From assembly GCA_963768165.1 (NCBI GenBank), contig CAVYHJ010000002.1:1116001-1180000 (forward strand): DNA of 64,000 nucleotides, written 5' to 3'. Each line of letters opens with the position of its first letter. Within the stretch, counting starts at the first letter, position 1. Below the pieces are notes generated by a model that was not told the DNA's origin, made no database searches, and saw only the letters and a program-made list of their open reading frames with translations. Shown here in pieces: positions 15,413-25,178 of this stretch. Source of the DNA: CAVYHJ01 sp963768165 [NCBI: uncultured bacterium]. Its GTDB lineage: Bacteria > UBP4 > UBA4092. The position numbers and the translations under genes are program-made.

Positions 15413-17500
15413 TTATTTATTTATCTTTTTACGTTTCTTTTTGATTTGAGTATCATCAAAGGGGGCGGTAATTTGTTGATAGAGGTTAAAGAGAAATTCG
15501 ACTCTTTCCCTGTCGCTATGGAAGGCTTCTCCCCGATAACATTTTTCTACCGCTTTATCCAGTTTTTGATGGGCTTTTAGGAGATCGGCGGGCATATATA
15601 ATGGGTCATATAAATCTGCTAATGTTGAAATGGAAAACTTTGTTCTAACATCCAAGACTTCCTTTGACGCTTCTTCTACATTTTTAATTTGTTTTTCTTT
15701 AGGATTCAGAGGCCAAGGGTAATTATTGTAAACAAGATTTCCAGAGTAACGATACCTTGATTCCAATCTTCCACAAAGTTGTCTCATCCAAGCCATGTGC
15801 ATAGAAGAAGTTAATATACCAAAATGGTAAAGGTTAGGATTTAAAATCACCGAACATGTATCTCCAACAATATAATTTTGGTCAAAGAAAGCCATGGGAA
15901 TATATTGCCGATTCTCTGAAGTGACTCTTGGTATTAAGATATAAGAGGATGTTGGTTGCCGTATTTCTCCGAAAAGCATGGAAAGATTTGCTATATTTCT
16001 TGTTTGGCTTTTTTTACTAGCTAATCTAAATGCTTTTACTGCTGCTAATCTTCTGCGGATTTCCTCATTATGACGATATTCTTCAGGAGGAATATCCTTT
16101 AACCAAAAACACCATTTTTTTAAACCATTAAGGAATTCGACCGCACCTAAAAAGGGTTTGATAAACTCCATGATGCTTGGATTCTCTGCTTCCAGTTTTC
16201 TTTTTTCTTGATCATCTAATAAAAGATACCCACCGTCAGTAGGCTTATTTCCATAATAGAAGAGTGGTACATCACAGATAGGATTTGTTCTATCTGGTAT
16301 CACAATATTTTTTCCATCTATCAAATAGTTGTTGATATTCGTAGCCGTGATAATACTCATTTTATTTGTTTTAGGTTCATAGTCATAAATACGTTTATTA
16401 GAAACATCTTTTAAACTAAAACCAATAATAACGACATGAACATGAGCTTTCCCTCTTGCTTCACTTTCCCATGCAAAAGTCCGATGAGCAAAATGGATTT
16501 TCAAATTATTGGGAAAGAATAATTTGTATGCCAGAACCGGAACTTGCTCACCTTGTGTAATTGAATTTGTAGAAACAAATGCACAACGTATATCCGTACC
16601 TTGGATATATTCTGCCGCCTTTTTATACCAGCATGTAACATAATCCAGATTATTGATTCCCCCGTCTGTCATTCCCCATGCAATCCCCATATCCTCTTTT
16701 TGCTGAGGTGTCATTAAATGCTTACCCACAAAGGGAGGATTCCCTAAAACATAACTACATTCCTTCGCTGGAAGAATAGTTTGCCAATCCAATCGCAGAG
16801 CATTGCCAACCTGAATATGCGGAGATTTCTTTAAGGGTAAGCGGACAAAATAAAGATGAAATGCCTCGGCTAGTAATTTATTCATTTGATGGTCCATCAG
16901 CCAAAGGGCGACTTCGGCAATGCGGGCGGGCCATTCTCCAATTTCAATCCCATAGAAATTATCCACGTCAATGACAGATAAAGTAGCTATATTTTCTACT
17001 TGTTCCGGGATAGTAATCTCTTTTAATAAATCAGTTTCCAGTTTACGAATTTCCCGGTACGATATAACCAAGAAGTTACCACAACCGCATGCCGGGTCAA
17101 GAAATTTTAAAGATGCCAGTTTCTTATGAAACCTTTTAAATTGAACGAGTCTTTGGGGTACAGAACGGATAGTTTTAATATGTTCAAATTCTGTTTTCAG
17201 GTCGTCCAGAAATAAAGAACCAATTAGTTTCAGGATGTCCCGCTCACTGGTATAATGCCCCCCAATTTGTCTGCGCTCTTTATCATCCATGACCCCTTGA
17301 AACATGGAACCAAAAACTGCCGGGGATACTTTTGCCCAGTTAAAATGGCAACATTCCAATAAAGCACTTCGCATGTCTTTATTAAAATCCGCAAACCGTA
17401 GGCGTTCACCAAATAAATCCCCATTGACATAAGGAAAAGCGTTTAAATCCTCATCCAAATTCCGTTGGCGTTTGTCCAAAAGGCGTATCCAATACCTCAA
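15413..17500 (-). CDS. MmeI-like type IIG restriction-modification protein, C-terminal part (frameshift-separated)
   Basis: About 690 residues forming the larger part of a protein whose N-terminus is at 17451-18233. It holds the methyltransferase core: motif I L-D-P-A-C-G-C-G-N-F-L, motif IV N-P-P-F, and the F-V-S-T-N-S-I-T-Q-G-E-Q stretch. A target-recognition region and a helical C-terminus (L-Y-D-P-L-Y-M-P-A-D-L-L-K-A-H) follow. It would methylate adenine in DNA. The apparent first residues (about 17470-17500) are out of the ancestral frame; the true sequence enters at D-K-R-Q-R-N-L. The enzyme is normally one chain of about 900-950 residues, so it is broken unless the shift is an error or is bypassed. 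Confidence 0.8.
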   Translation of the reverse strand: MRYWIRLLDKRQRNLDEDLNAFPYVNGDLFGERLRFADFNKDMRSALLECCHFNWAKVSPAVFGSMFQGVMDDKERRQIGGHYTSERDILKLIGSLFLDDLKTEFEHIKTIRSVPQRLVQFKRFHKKLASLKFLDPACGCGNFLVISYREIRKLETDLLKEITIPEQVENIATLSVIDVDNFYGIEIGEWPARIAEVALWLMDHQMNKLLAEAFHLYFVRLPLKKSPHIQVGNALRLDWQTILPAKECSYVLGNPPFVGKHLMTPQQKEDMGIAWGMTDGGINNLDYVTCWYKKAAEYIQGTDIRCAFVSTNSITQGEQVPVLAYKLFFPNNLKIHFAHRTFAWESEARGKAHVHVVIIGFSLKDVSNKRIYDYEPKTNKMSIITATNINNYLIDGKNIVIPDRTNPICDVPLFYYGNKPTDGGYLLLDDQEKRKLEAENPSIMEFIKPFLGAVEFLNGLKKWCFWLKDIPPEEYRHNEEIRRRLAAVKAFRLASKKSQTRNIANLSMLFGEIRQPTSSYILIPRVTSENRQYIPMAFFDQNYIVGDTCSVILNPNLYHFGILTSSMHMAWMRQLCGRLESRYRYSGNLVYNNYPWPLNPKEKQIKNVEEASKEVLDVRTKFSISTLADLYDPLYMPADLLKAHQKLDKAVEKCYRGEAFHSDRERVEFLFNLYQQITAPFDDTQIKKKRKKINK

Positions 17501-18233
17501 ACAATTGGGCGATTTTAATCCCTAAATCAGAGCCATCAGGAGAAGTGTGGTTTTCAATATACGAGGTAAATAAATTAGGTTCAAAAATAGTCGTATCTTC
17601 CGCAAAGAGGCAGAAAAGAATACGCACTAGAAAACGTTCCAAGTCATGTCCCTTAAAGCCACCTTCTTCCAAAGCATCATGGAGGTTAGCCATCTTGAGG
17701 GCGGCATCAACGTTTACAGGGTCTTCGGGATTTAATTTGAGAGCTTTTTCCCCTTTAATAAAGGCGAACTCGCGGACATGATCAACTAATTCTTGTAAAG
17801 GAAACTCCTTGGAATATACTCTACGACCACAAAAAATAGGTAATTCATATTCTTCATCTGGTTCCAAGTCATAAAGAGCTATCTTTTTAAAATCTGAAAC
17901 AATCACATATTGCGGTACTTCATCAAGACGTTTTTCATTGATTAAATATTGAATATAATCAAACGCCTCAGATTTTGCTTCTCCCAAATCTTTACCGGTG
18001 GACTTATGCTCGACCAGCAGTTTGCCTTTCCAAAATAAATCTATAAAGGAATAATTCTTACTAAGGTTACGGACAGGTTCTTCAAAGGTTGCTACGACCC
18101 GTCTTTTTATGCCAAAGACTTCAAAGAATTCATTCCAGAAAGTTTGTTTTTCCGCCTGCTCACTGGTTTCCCCAGCCCAGTCTTTGCTAAATTGACGGGC
18201 GCGATTTTTTACTTCATTCCACGATAAATTCAT
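17451..18233 (-). CDS. MmeI-like type IIG restriction-modification protein, N-terminal nuclease part (frameshift-separated)
   Basis: 260 residues. The PD-(D/E)XK-like nuclease core is seen as F-I-D-L-F-W-K-G-K-L-L-V-E-H-K-S; the E-H-K triad is typical of MmeI-like enzymes. The following helical spacer (F-L-V-R-I-L-F-C-L-F-A-E-D) also matches. The frame runs into T-P-F-G-Q-T-P-T-E-F-G and stops, whereas the family continues with T-P-x-D-K-R-Q-x-N-L-D. Removing one A from the AAAA run at 17478-17481 (plus strand) restores a single chain. A TATAAT lies 10 nt before the ATG and there is no ribosome binding site, so its transcript may have almost no leader. Confidence 0.8.
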   Translation of the reverse strand: MNLSWNEVKNRARQFSKDWAGETSEQAEKQTFWNEFFEVFGIKRRVVATFEEPVRNLSKNYSFIDLFWKGKLLVEHKSTGKDLGEAKSEAFDYIQYLINEKRLDEVPQYVIVSDFKKIALYDLEPDEEYELPIFCGRRVYSKEFPLQELVDHVREFAFIKGEKALKLNPEDPVNVDAALKMANLHDALEEGGFKGHDLERFLVRILFCLFAEDTTIFEPNLFTSYIENHTSPDGSDLGIKIAQLFEVLDTPFGQTPTEFG

Positions 18234-18629
18234 AAGCGTTGTTATTATAGCAGGAAGTATTAGAAGAATCAGAATAGAAAAGACTGGATTCCGGCTTTCG
18301 CCGGAATGACGGGTGAAAAGGAAGAAAGGCTGGATCCTCGGTCAGAGCTGAGGACAGTCAGGAATGACGGGGGTGAAGAGGGAGAAACGAGGTTGCCGCA
18401 CCTTCGGCTCGAAATGACAAAATTAGAAAAGACTGGATTCTCAATCAAGTTGAGAAAGACACGCAAGAAGAACAATTATGAATTAAAAAAATAAATAGAG
18501 AAGATAAAGGGGCGTCGGGAAAGAAGAAAAAGCGTTTCATTCCCGTCGCAGTTTAGCTATCATAATCAGACTGCATTTGGAAAACATTATACTTTCTCCT
18601 TTTTAGGTTTGATATTAAAAATTATTCTC
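18234..18629. other. Repeat-rich intergenic region with a remnant gene start
   Basis: Holds three copies of the dispersed GGATTC hairpin family (18281-18310, 18336-18369, 18426-18455) and one copy of a ~50-bp repeat (18473-18522). On the minus strand at about 18606-18571 it has a near copy of the ribosome binding site and first codons of the kelch protein gene (M-F-S-K, then diverging and stopping after about 16 residues). This looks like the stump of a deleted paralog. Confidence 0.55.
18473..18522. repeat. ~50-bp direct repeat, copy 1
   Basis: Differs by only about 3 positions from 22152-22201. The two copies bracket the kelch/SBBP gene. A GCGTCGGGAA...TTCCCGTCGC pairing starts at its end and resembles the terminator stem at 61173-61207. 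Confidence 0.7.
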
Positions 18630-21600
18630 TTAATTTGATGGGAAAATTATATCTTGATCAAATAGTTCCCAAGGGATTCGAACGTCGGTGGTAGAAGCAT
18701 GAGTATGAGTAAAGCTTATTTTGGTTATAAAAGACTGACCATTGGGTCCGACGGTACTTGGATTAATTGCAGGATTCGCGACCAAGACATGGGACGCGCT
18801 CGGAATATCAGGCAGGGAGGACGCTAATCCAGCGACATAGACATTTCCGAAAGAGTCTATAGCAACCGCAGGATAATTTGCGTCACCCGCCAGTCGTGAC
18901 CATAAATAAGTGGAATAGACGAGGGAAGTCGTACCGGAGGAATTCGTATTAATAGCACTGAAATATGCAGCACCATAATCCGCCCAATTTGGATCAACTA
19001 TAAGGGCGGCATCGGGTGTAACCGGAAAATCCGCAGAACTGGTAGGTCCCGTGATATAGGCATTGCCAGAGGGGTCTACAATTATACCTGAATAGCTAGG
19101 GCGATCACCATAGTAGGAAGTTGTATTTCCATTTGGATATCCAGTTCCACCTAGAAAAGTGGAATAGAGTAGAGTTGTGGTACTCGATGAATTTGTATCT
19201 ATTTTAGTTAGAAAAATATTACTACCCACTGACGTTGTATTATTATTGATGGTCTGGAACGCACCGGATGTAACTGGAAAATCTGGAGATGCTGTATTTC
19301 CTGTGATATAGATAAAACCAGCAGTATCTACTGTAATTCCATAACCATCATTATAACCACTTCCACCTAAACCATTTCCTCCTAAAAATGAGGAATAGAT
19401 AAGAGATGAAGCACCGGATAAACTGGTATTTATCTTACTGATAAAAACAGTTACAGTTCCCATAAGGGTTGTACTAAACGCATTGGACGTAACCGGAAAA
19501 TCTGGAGATGATGTTTCACCTGTGATACAGGCATTACCTTCTGAATCTATTACAATTGCATTGCCTTCATCATTCTCGTTTCCGCCTAAAAGGGTGGAAT
19601 AAACCAGAGAAGAAGAACCGGATAAAGTCGTATTAATCTTGCTCAAAAAGACCTTTACGTTACTTTCAAAAGTTGTACTAAACGCATTGGACGTAACCGG
19701 AAAATTACTAGATTCTGTATAACCCGTAATATAGGCATTACTCGCGGAATCCAATGCCACCGCCAACCCGTCCTCAAATACACTTCCACCCAGATAAGTG
19801 GAATAGAGTAGGGAAGAAACACCGGATAAACTGGGATTGATTTTGCTCAAATAAGCATTATAACCCGCGCTCCTATTAAACGTCTGAAAGGCGCTGGAAG
19901 TAATCGGAAAATCCGTTGACGACGTATATCCACAAATATAAATTATACCTGCAGAATCTATGGCGATATGCCCCCCCTGATCATTTCCGCTGCCACCCAA
20001 ATAAGTCGAATAGACTAAAGAAGCAGTGCCAGAGGAAATATTAATAATACTTACAAAAGCATTAGCACCACCGGTGCTATTAAGTTTTGTCTGAAAGGCA
20101 CCGGGAGTAACCGGAAAATCAGTAGAATACGTATATCCCGAGAGATAAACATCCCCCCTTGAACCAACAGCTATACTCCAAATATCACTATAACCACTTC
20201 CCGCATTGAAGGGAATATATGTTACCTGGGCAGAGGATCCAATAGAATTGGTATAAAAATTAGCCGCGACATTCTTAGGACCATTCATGGTCACATTCTT
20301 TGGATTCGCTGTTCCACTCAAAGCTCCACTCCATCCGATAAATTGAACACCACTATTGGGATAGGCTTGGCAGGATACAGTGGCACCGTTGTTATACCAA
20401 CCACTGGATGGACTTACGTAACCATCATTACTGGGACTGGCTTGAGTCGTCAAATAATATTGGGTATTAAAGTTTGCGGTATAGGTCGTACTGGAAGTTG
20501 GACAAACTTGATGGGTTAGACTTCCAGCATCGCTCCAAGAGGCGAAATTGGATAGAGTTCCGGTTGACGACTCAATGGAATAGGCTCCAATATTGAAACA
20601 AGCACCGGTTGTCGTACTAAACGTATAGGGGGCTGTATAATTTGTCCCATTTACTTGAATCTGTTGTCCAGGGGGATTGGAAGTTAGTGTGATAGAAATT
20701 GAAGATGGCAATATTCCGCCATTCGCCGTGCTGAGCACCCAGACATCGTTCAGTAAAGTGCTAACAGCACCAAAAGTATTACCATTATCACCTCCAAAGA
20801 TAATCATCCGATTATTTACAGCATCATAAACCGCCGTATGACCATTTCGCGTTGTCGGGTCACTCCCAGTCGGCAAAAGTTGTGTCCACGTGGGCGTTCC
20901 TCCCAGTCCATTGGCATTGCTAAGTACCCACACGTCATTCAGATCACTGCTTACACTACTACTGAACCCTCCAAAGATCGTCATCCGATTATTGGTAGGA
21001 TCGTAGACCGCTGTAGGGCTATATCGCATCGCCGGGAGACCATATAGAGGATCGGGAGTCGGAGAGAGTTGTGTCCAAGCGGGCGTTCCCCCCAATCCAT
21101 TGGCATTGCTAAGTACCCAGACATCATTCATGGTACCGACATAATCACTATATCCCCCAAAGATGGTCATCCGATTATTGGTAGGATCGTAGACAGCAGT
21201 ATGATAATATCGTCCTGTCGCGAGACCATATGTAGGATCAGGGTTCGGATTGAGTTCTGTCCAAGCGGGCGTTCCCCCCAGTCCATTAGCCGTACTGAGA
21301 ACCCACACATCATTAAAAGAACTATTACCTCCATCATACCCCCCAAAAATAATCATCCGATTATTAGCAGCATCATAGACTGCAGTATGATTGACTCGCG
21401 TTATCGGAGCGCTCCCGGTCGGAGAGAGTTGAGTCCAAGCGGGTGCTCCCCCCAGTCCATTGGCATTGGTTAACACCCATACATCATTCAGAAAACCAAA
21501 ATTGTCTTGCCCCCCAAAGATCGTCATTCGATTATCTATATTATCGTAGACTGCAGTATGACCGAATCGCGCTATGGTAGAGTTACTCCCGGTCGGAGAG

Positions 21601-21869
21601 AGTTGTTTCCAGGTAGGCGTTCCTAGTCCATTGGCCGTGCTAAGTACCCACACATCGTTCGGATAACTACTACCATTATACCCCCCAAAGATCGTCATCA
21701 AATTATTTGTAGTATCATAGATTGCAGTATGTTCATATCGCGTGGTCGGGGCACTCGGGCTGTTTCCATTCGAAATGAGCCCTATCCAACTCTGTGCGTG
21801 TGTTACGTTGGTTAATGAGAGAAAAAAGATGGAAATAGCTATTACAATCGCTTTGCGTTTGGAAAACAT
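18630..21869 (-). CDS. Secreted kelch-repeat and SBBP beta-propeller protein
   Basis: 1079 residues from the ATG at 21869, which has a good GGAGAG site and starts a clean signal peptide (M-F-S-K-R-K-A..., cleavage near H-A-Q). An in-frame start at 21938 would spoil it. Residues ~30-390 hold about seven kelch-type repeats of ~60 residues with N-R-M-T-I-F-G-G and N-D-V-W-V-L-S. Next is a bacterial repeat of the InlB B type (F-I-G-W-S-G). The C-terminal ~520 residues are SBBP repeats (Y-S-T-Y-L-G-G, G-Y-T-S-S-T-D-F-P-V-T). Both repeat types fold as beta-propellers. It is probably a surface or secreted binding protein; the ligand is unknown. No sorting signal is visible at the C-terminus. Confidence 0.85.
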   Translation of the reverse strand: MFSKRKAIVIAISIFFLSLTNVTHAQSWIGLISNGNSPSAPTTRYEHTAIYDTTNNLMTIFGGYNGSSYPNDVWVLSTANGLGTPTWKQLSPTGSNSTIARFGHTAVYDNIDNRMTIFGGQDNFGFLNDVWVLTNANGLGGAPAWTQLSPTGSAPITRVNHTAVYDAANNRMIIFGGYDGGNSSFNDVWVLSTANGLGGTPAWTELNPNPDPTYGLATGRYYHTAVYDPTNNRMTIFGGYSDYVGTMNDVWVLSNANGLGGTPAWTQLSPTPDPLYGLPAMRYSPTAVYDPTNNRMTIFGGFSSSVSSDLNDVWVLSNANGLGGTPTWTQLLPTGSDPTTRNGHTAVYDAVNNRMIIFGGDNGNTFGAVSTLLNDVWVLSTANGGILPSSISITLTSNPPGQQIQVNGTNYTAPYTFSTTTGACFNIGAYSIESSTGTLSNFASWSDAGSLTHQVCPTSSTTYTANFNTQYYLTTQASPSNDGYVSPSSGWYNNGATVSCQAYPNSGVQFIGWSGALSGTANPKNVTMNGPKNVAANFYTNSIGSSAQVTYIPFNAGSGYSDIWSIAVGSRGDVYLSGYTYSTDFPVTPGAFQTKLNSTGGANAFVSIINISSGTASLVYSTYLGGSGNDQGGHIAIDSAGIIYICGYTSSTDFPITSSAFQTFNRSAGYNAYLSKINPSLSGVSSLLYSTYLGGSVFEDGLAVALDSASNAYITGYTESSNFPVTSNAFSTTFESNVKVFLSKINTTLSGSSSLVYSTLLGGNENDEGNAIVIDSEGNACITGETSSPDFPVTSNAFSTTLMGTVTVFISKINTSLSGASSLIYSSFLGGNGLGGSGYNDGYGITVDTAGFIYITGNTASPDFPVTSGAFQTINNNTTSVGSNIFLTKIDTNSSSTTTLLYSTFLGGTGYPNGNTTSYYGDRPSYSGIIVDPSGNAYITGPTSSADFPVTPDAALIVDPNWADYGAAYFSAINTNSSGTTSLVYSTYLWSRLAGDANYPAVAIDSFGNVYVAGLASSLPDIPSASHVLVANPAINPSTVGPNGQSFITKISFTHTHASTTDVRIPWELFDQDIIFPSN

Positions 21870-22233
21870 TTTACTCTCTCCTTTTTTGGGCATGACCTCG
21901 CTTGATAATAAACGAGACTTTATAACATAATTAATCAATTGTCAAGTTTTTTTGATAAGTTGTTACAAACTTAGACGACGGTGTCTCACCAATTCAGCTT
22001 CCCTCGGTCGGAGACCTTCGGCTAAGAAAACATAATTTTAAGTTCATAGTTTGAAATATCAAATCCCTGATCTCTGGTTTCAAGTCTCTGGTTTCTGGAA
22101 CAAGTTATATTAAAAATTATTCTAAAATTTGAGAAGATTTTCTTAATGATGAATTATGAATTAAAGAAATAAATAGAGAAGATAAAGGGGGTGTCGGGAA
22201 AATTCTTTTTGTGTAATTCTAGAGGTAATACAG
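21870..22233. other. Intergenic region with heptamer repeat and ~50-bp repeat copy 2
   Basis: Contains the likely promoter region of the kelch gene. A short palindrome GGTGTCTCACC (about 21980-21990) recurs at 49731. A degenerate heptamer array (TGATCTC TGGTTTC AAGTCTC TGGTTTC) lies near 22068-22098, and the ~50-bp repeat at 22152-22201. No gene seen. Confidence 0.5.
22152..22201. repeat. ~50-bp direct repeat, copy 2
   Basis: Partner of 18473-18522 in the same orientation; shares AATTATGAATTAAA and AAATAGAGAAGATAAAGGGG blocks. It lies just after the stop of the nonaheme cytochrome gene. Confidence 0.7.
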
Positions 22234-23538
22234 TTATTTTTCGAGTTGGCGGACTTTGAGATAGAGTAATAAGGCAACTATCAGGGCAACGAGGACAAAT
22301 AGCGCCAAACCAATATAACGATACTTCAAATCCACGGTGGCATCTTTATCCACCTGGACCGCTTGAAGGGTTGAGGCTTCCGCGGGTGCGACAACTTTAT
22401 CCAATTTTTCAGGTGATACTGTGTGAACGAGGGTGCGTCCAATAATCAACGCATCTTGCGCTTCTTTGATTTTCATAGTAGCGACACTGACATCGCGTCC
22501 ATAGTTGGCGGTTTTTTTAGTTTCCAGTTCCGCGTTTTGGATATTGGATTTTAACTGGTCAATACTGGACGCCATCATTTGAGCGGCGAGATACCCTTTA
22601 TCCCCAGCTTTGTGGCATTGAATACAAGTGGCGCCCACGCCGACTCCCAACATCGCATCGGTGGGATGTTGAATTCCGTGGTTTGTATGGCACACGATAC
22701 AAGCGCCTAATTTATTTTTTTCAAAAGCGGCTTTATGTGGGCTGGAATTATATAAATCCTGATTTTGCGCATGGCATTGTCCACAAGCAAAGATGACGGA
22801 ACTAAGACCCGGCGGTGCGGCACCATGACTCCCGTGACAACTATTACACGCCGGAGCAGATCGCACCTCGCCTTTTTGCAATAACGCGATCCCATGAACA
22901 CTATGAGTATATTTATCATACTGGTCGGTAGGAATTTTATATTCTTTCATATAATTGGCATCGGCGTGGCATTTCGCGCAGGTTTTGGGTACATTGGTTG
23001 GGTACACGGGAGATTGGGGGTCATCCACAGAGAGTATCCCATGATAACCATGACAACTAATACATTGCGCGACTTTCACATCTCCTTTGGCAATCCGTAT
23101 CCCATGAATACTGGTTTTATATTGTTCCAATTGGTCGGTACGAAGGGAGGGATTATATTTTTTCATATAGGCGGCATTGCCATGACATTTGGCACAAAAT
23201 TGACCGATTTCAGAGGGTTTAGGTTTTCCGATGTATCCTTTTTTCTTATCCATCGACATGGCATAATCCATTTCTTTAAAACCAACGGTTGGGTCGCCGC
23301 CGTGACAATCCGCACAGGATAATCCTTTCTGGCCATGAATATCATGCAACATGGCGTTCACCGGTGCCGCCAATCTACCTTCCAGGACTTTATGACACTG
23401 GACACAGGTATCCACTTTTTCAGTGGTATCCGTACTTTGAGAAAATCCACGACCTGACAGGAGAATACAGAAAACCAAAGTGAAAATTAAATACAGGATG
23501 TTTGAAATATTATGTTGGATTCTATGTATTTTTTTCAT
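22234..23538 (-). CDS. Nine-heme c-type cytochrome with C-terminal membrane anchor
   Basis: 434 residues. A signal peptide or anchor is at the N-terminus (L-Y-L-I-F-T-L-V-F-C-I-L-L). Nine C-x-x-C-H motifs follow in order: CVQCH, CADCH, CAKCH, CISCH, CAKCH, CNSCH, CGQCH, CIVCH and CIQCH. A helical region then leads to one transmembrane helix (I-G-L-A-L-F-V-L-V-A-L-I-V-A-L-L-L-Y) and a short basic tail. It should sit on the periplasmic face and carry electrons along a heme chain. It is the last gene of the Rieske/cytochrome b operon, 18 bp after cytochrome b, so it probably takes electrons from that complex. I do not recognise a catalytic heme. Confidence 0.88.
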   Translation of the reverse strand: MKKIHRIQHNISNILYLIFTLVFCILLSGRGFSQSTDTTEKVDTCVQCHKVLEGRLAAPVNAMLHDIHGQKGLSCADCHGGDPTVGFKEMDYAMSMDKKKGYIGKPKPSEIGQFCAKCHGNAAYMKKYNPSLRTDQLEQYKTSIHGIRIAKGDVKVAQCISCHGYHGILSVDDPQSPVYPTNVPKTCAKCHADANYMKEYKIPTDQYDKYTHSVHGIALLQKGEVRSAPACNSCHGSHGAAPPGLSSVIFACGQCHAQNQDLYNSSPHKAAFEKNKLGACIVCHTNHGIQHPTDAMLGVGVGATCIQCHKAGDKGYLAAQMMASSIDQLKSNIQNAELETKKTANYGRDVSVATMKIKEAQDALIIGRTLVHTVSPEKLDKVVAPAEASTLQAVQVDKDATVDLKYRYIGLALFVLVALIVALLLYLKVRQLEK

Positions 23539-23556
23539 TTGAATTCCTAGTCTCTC

Positions 23557-24672
23557 CTATTTCATAGGACTTGGACGATATGCCATGAATGTCATTACAC
23601 TAATATAAATAACAATAATCCATCCTATCCAAGCAACCCAGATATTTTTTTGTTCCCGGCTGGACTTTCTATCCCAAAAGGGAGTTAAAGTCCATAATAA
23701 AAATCCTAATCCAAACGCCATAATACCCAGCAAGTCCCCGTCTATGGAGAAGATTTTCGCCGGGATATATTTCAGAGTCTGAAACATATAAGTAAAATAC
23801 CATTCCGGTTTAATACCCGCAGGAGCGGAGGAAAACGGGTCGGCTTTTTCACCGAGTTCCCAGGGAAATATCGTAGCGAGAGTGATTAAGACACAAAATA
23901 CCAAAAGCCAAACAATGCTTTCCCGTAAAATGAAATTGGGAATAAAGGGAATGGTGGTTTTCTTTTTTTCTGAAGGAGTGTCCGATATTTTGTTTGCATC
24001 TTCGATAGGTTTACTCATCCCGTGCATTTGAACGAATAATAAATGCGCTCCCAAAAGTAGCGTAACGATAGCTGGCAGGATTCCCACATGAATGGCAAAA
24101 AAACGAGATAATGTCGCTCCCGTTACATCTTCACTTCCCCGGAGAAATAGTAATATCCATTTCCCAACAAATGGAGTAACACCAGCGATTTCCGTTCCCA
24201 CTTTGGTAGCAAAAAAAGCCAGGGTATTCCAGGGTAGAAGATAACCGCTAAATCCAAAACCTAAAACAATAAAGAACAAACCCATACCGGATAACCAGGT
24301 TAATTCTCTGGGTTTCCGGTATGCTTTGGTAAAGAAAACGCTAAACATATGAATGAACATGGCACCAATCATCATATTGGCGGACCAGCTATGAACACTC
24401 CTGACCAACCATCCAAAGCGCACCTGGGTCATGATAAATCGAACACTTTCATAGGCGGAGGAGGGTGTTGGTTGATAATAGAAAAGCAGCAACAAACCGG
24501 TAGCCACTTGGACAGCGAATAAAAACAAAGTGGCTCCCCCAAAATAGTACCAAAGAGAGTGTTTATGAACCGGTACAGATTTCTCGGTTAAAAAGGGCAG
24601 TGATTTTTCAATCGGTGCCCTCTCCTGAACCCAATCGGTGATTACTTTTTTAAATTGTGATATGGATTTCAT
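23557..24672 (-). CDS. Cytochrome b of a bc-type quinol oxidising complex
   Basis: 371 residues with about eight transmembrane helices. Heme-ligand His pairs are seen in V-R-S-V-H-S-W ... F-I-H-M-F and F-F-A-I-H-V-G ... L-G-A-H-L-L-F. The quinol-site P-E-W-Y motif is present as K-P-E-W-Y-F. The N-terminal four-helix and C-terminal parts are fused in one chain, as in bc1-type rather than split b6/subunit IV complexes. It oxidises quinol and moves electrons to the Rieske centre and back across the membrane. It overlaps the Rieske stop by one base (TAATG), a sign of translational coupling. Confidence 0.93.
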   Translation of the reverse strand: MKSISQFKKVITDWVQERAPIEKSLPFLTEKSVPVHKHSLWYYFGGATLFLFAVQVATGLLLLFYYQPTPSSAYESVRFIMTQVRFGWLVRSVHSWSANMMIGAMFIHMFSVFFTKAYRKPRELTWLSGMGLFFIVLGFGFSGYLLPWNTLAFFATKVGTEIAGVTPFVGKWILLFLRGSEDVTGATLSRFFAIHVGILPAIVTLLLGAHLLFVQMHGMSKPIEDANKISDTPSEKKKTTIPFIPNFILRESIVWLLVFCVLITLATIFPWELGEKADPFSSAPAGIKPEWYFTYMFQTLKYIPAKIFSIDGDLLGIMAFGLGFLLWTLTPFWDRKSSREQKNIWVAWIGWIIVIYISVMTFMAYRPSPMK

Positions 24673-25151
24673 TACGCTGACGTCTTGGTAATAACGATAT
24701 TATCCCCTTGTACAATAACTTTGTAAGGTTCGAGAGGTCGAGGGGGTGGTCCGGCTACATTAATCCCATGTTGATCATAATATCCATTGTGACAGGGACA
24801 CCAGATTCGTTGTGAATTGGAATCGTAACGCACGGTGCATTGTAAATGGGTACAAATGGCGGTAAAAGCACGAATATCTCCATCGACGGTTTTGATAAGA
24901 ATACCGGGTTTATCTCCAAATCGAAAAATAATACCGGAATTCGGAAGTAGAGTACTTACTTTCCCCGCCACAACGGAAGTGGGAGTTGGTTCAGCAATTT
25001 TTGGGGGAATAATATACCGAATTAGGGGATACAGTACCTGGCCAAAAAGCACCAATAACCCGCCTCCCAGTAAAAGGTTTAAAAAAGAACGTCGTGTTGA
25101 CTGGGAATTCTCATACTCAGCAGGTTTTGCCAAGTCTATATTTTTTGGCAT
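24672..25151 (-). CDS. Rieske iron-sulfur protein
   Basis: 159 residues. The N-terminus has S-T-R-R-S-F-L followed by a hydrophobic helix, a Tat-like membrane anchor as in Rieske proteins. The cluster ligands are C-T-H-L-Q-C and C-P-C-H-N-G, with C-x-H and C-x-x-H pairs and the two disulfide Cys all present. A P-P-R-P-L loop follows. It takes electrons from quinol at cytochrome b and passes them to a cytochrome c. It is the third gene of the operon, 27 bp after the monoheme cytochrome. Confidence 0.95.
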   Translation of the reverse strand: MPKNIDLAKPAEYENSQSTRRSFLNLLLGGGLLVLFGQVLYPLIRYIIPPKIAEPTPTSVVAGKVSTLLPNSGIIFRFGDKPGILIKTVDGDIRAFTAICTHLQCTVRYDSNSQRIWCPCHNGYYDQHGINVAGPPPRPLEPYKVIVQGDNIVITKTSA

Positions 25152-25178
25152 AGAGAATCTTTAGTTCAAGCTGTATGG

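Noticed and set aside
20838-21473. Rightward frames opposite the kelch repeats
   Set aside because: Their repeated look is the mirror of the kelch repeats on the minus strand; no separate gene signals.
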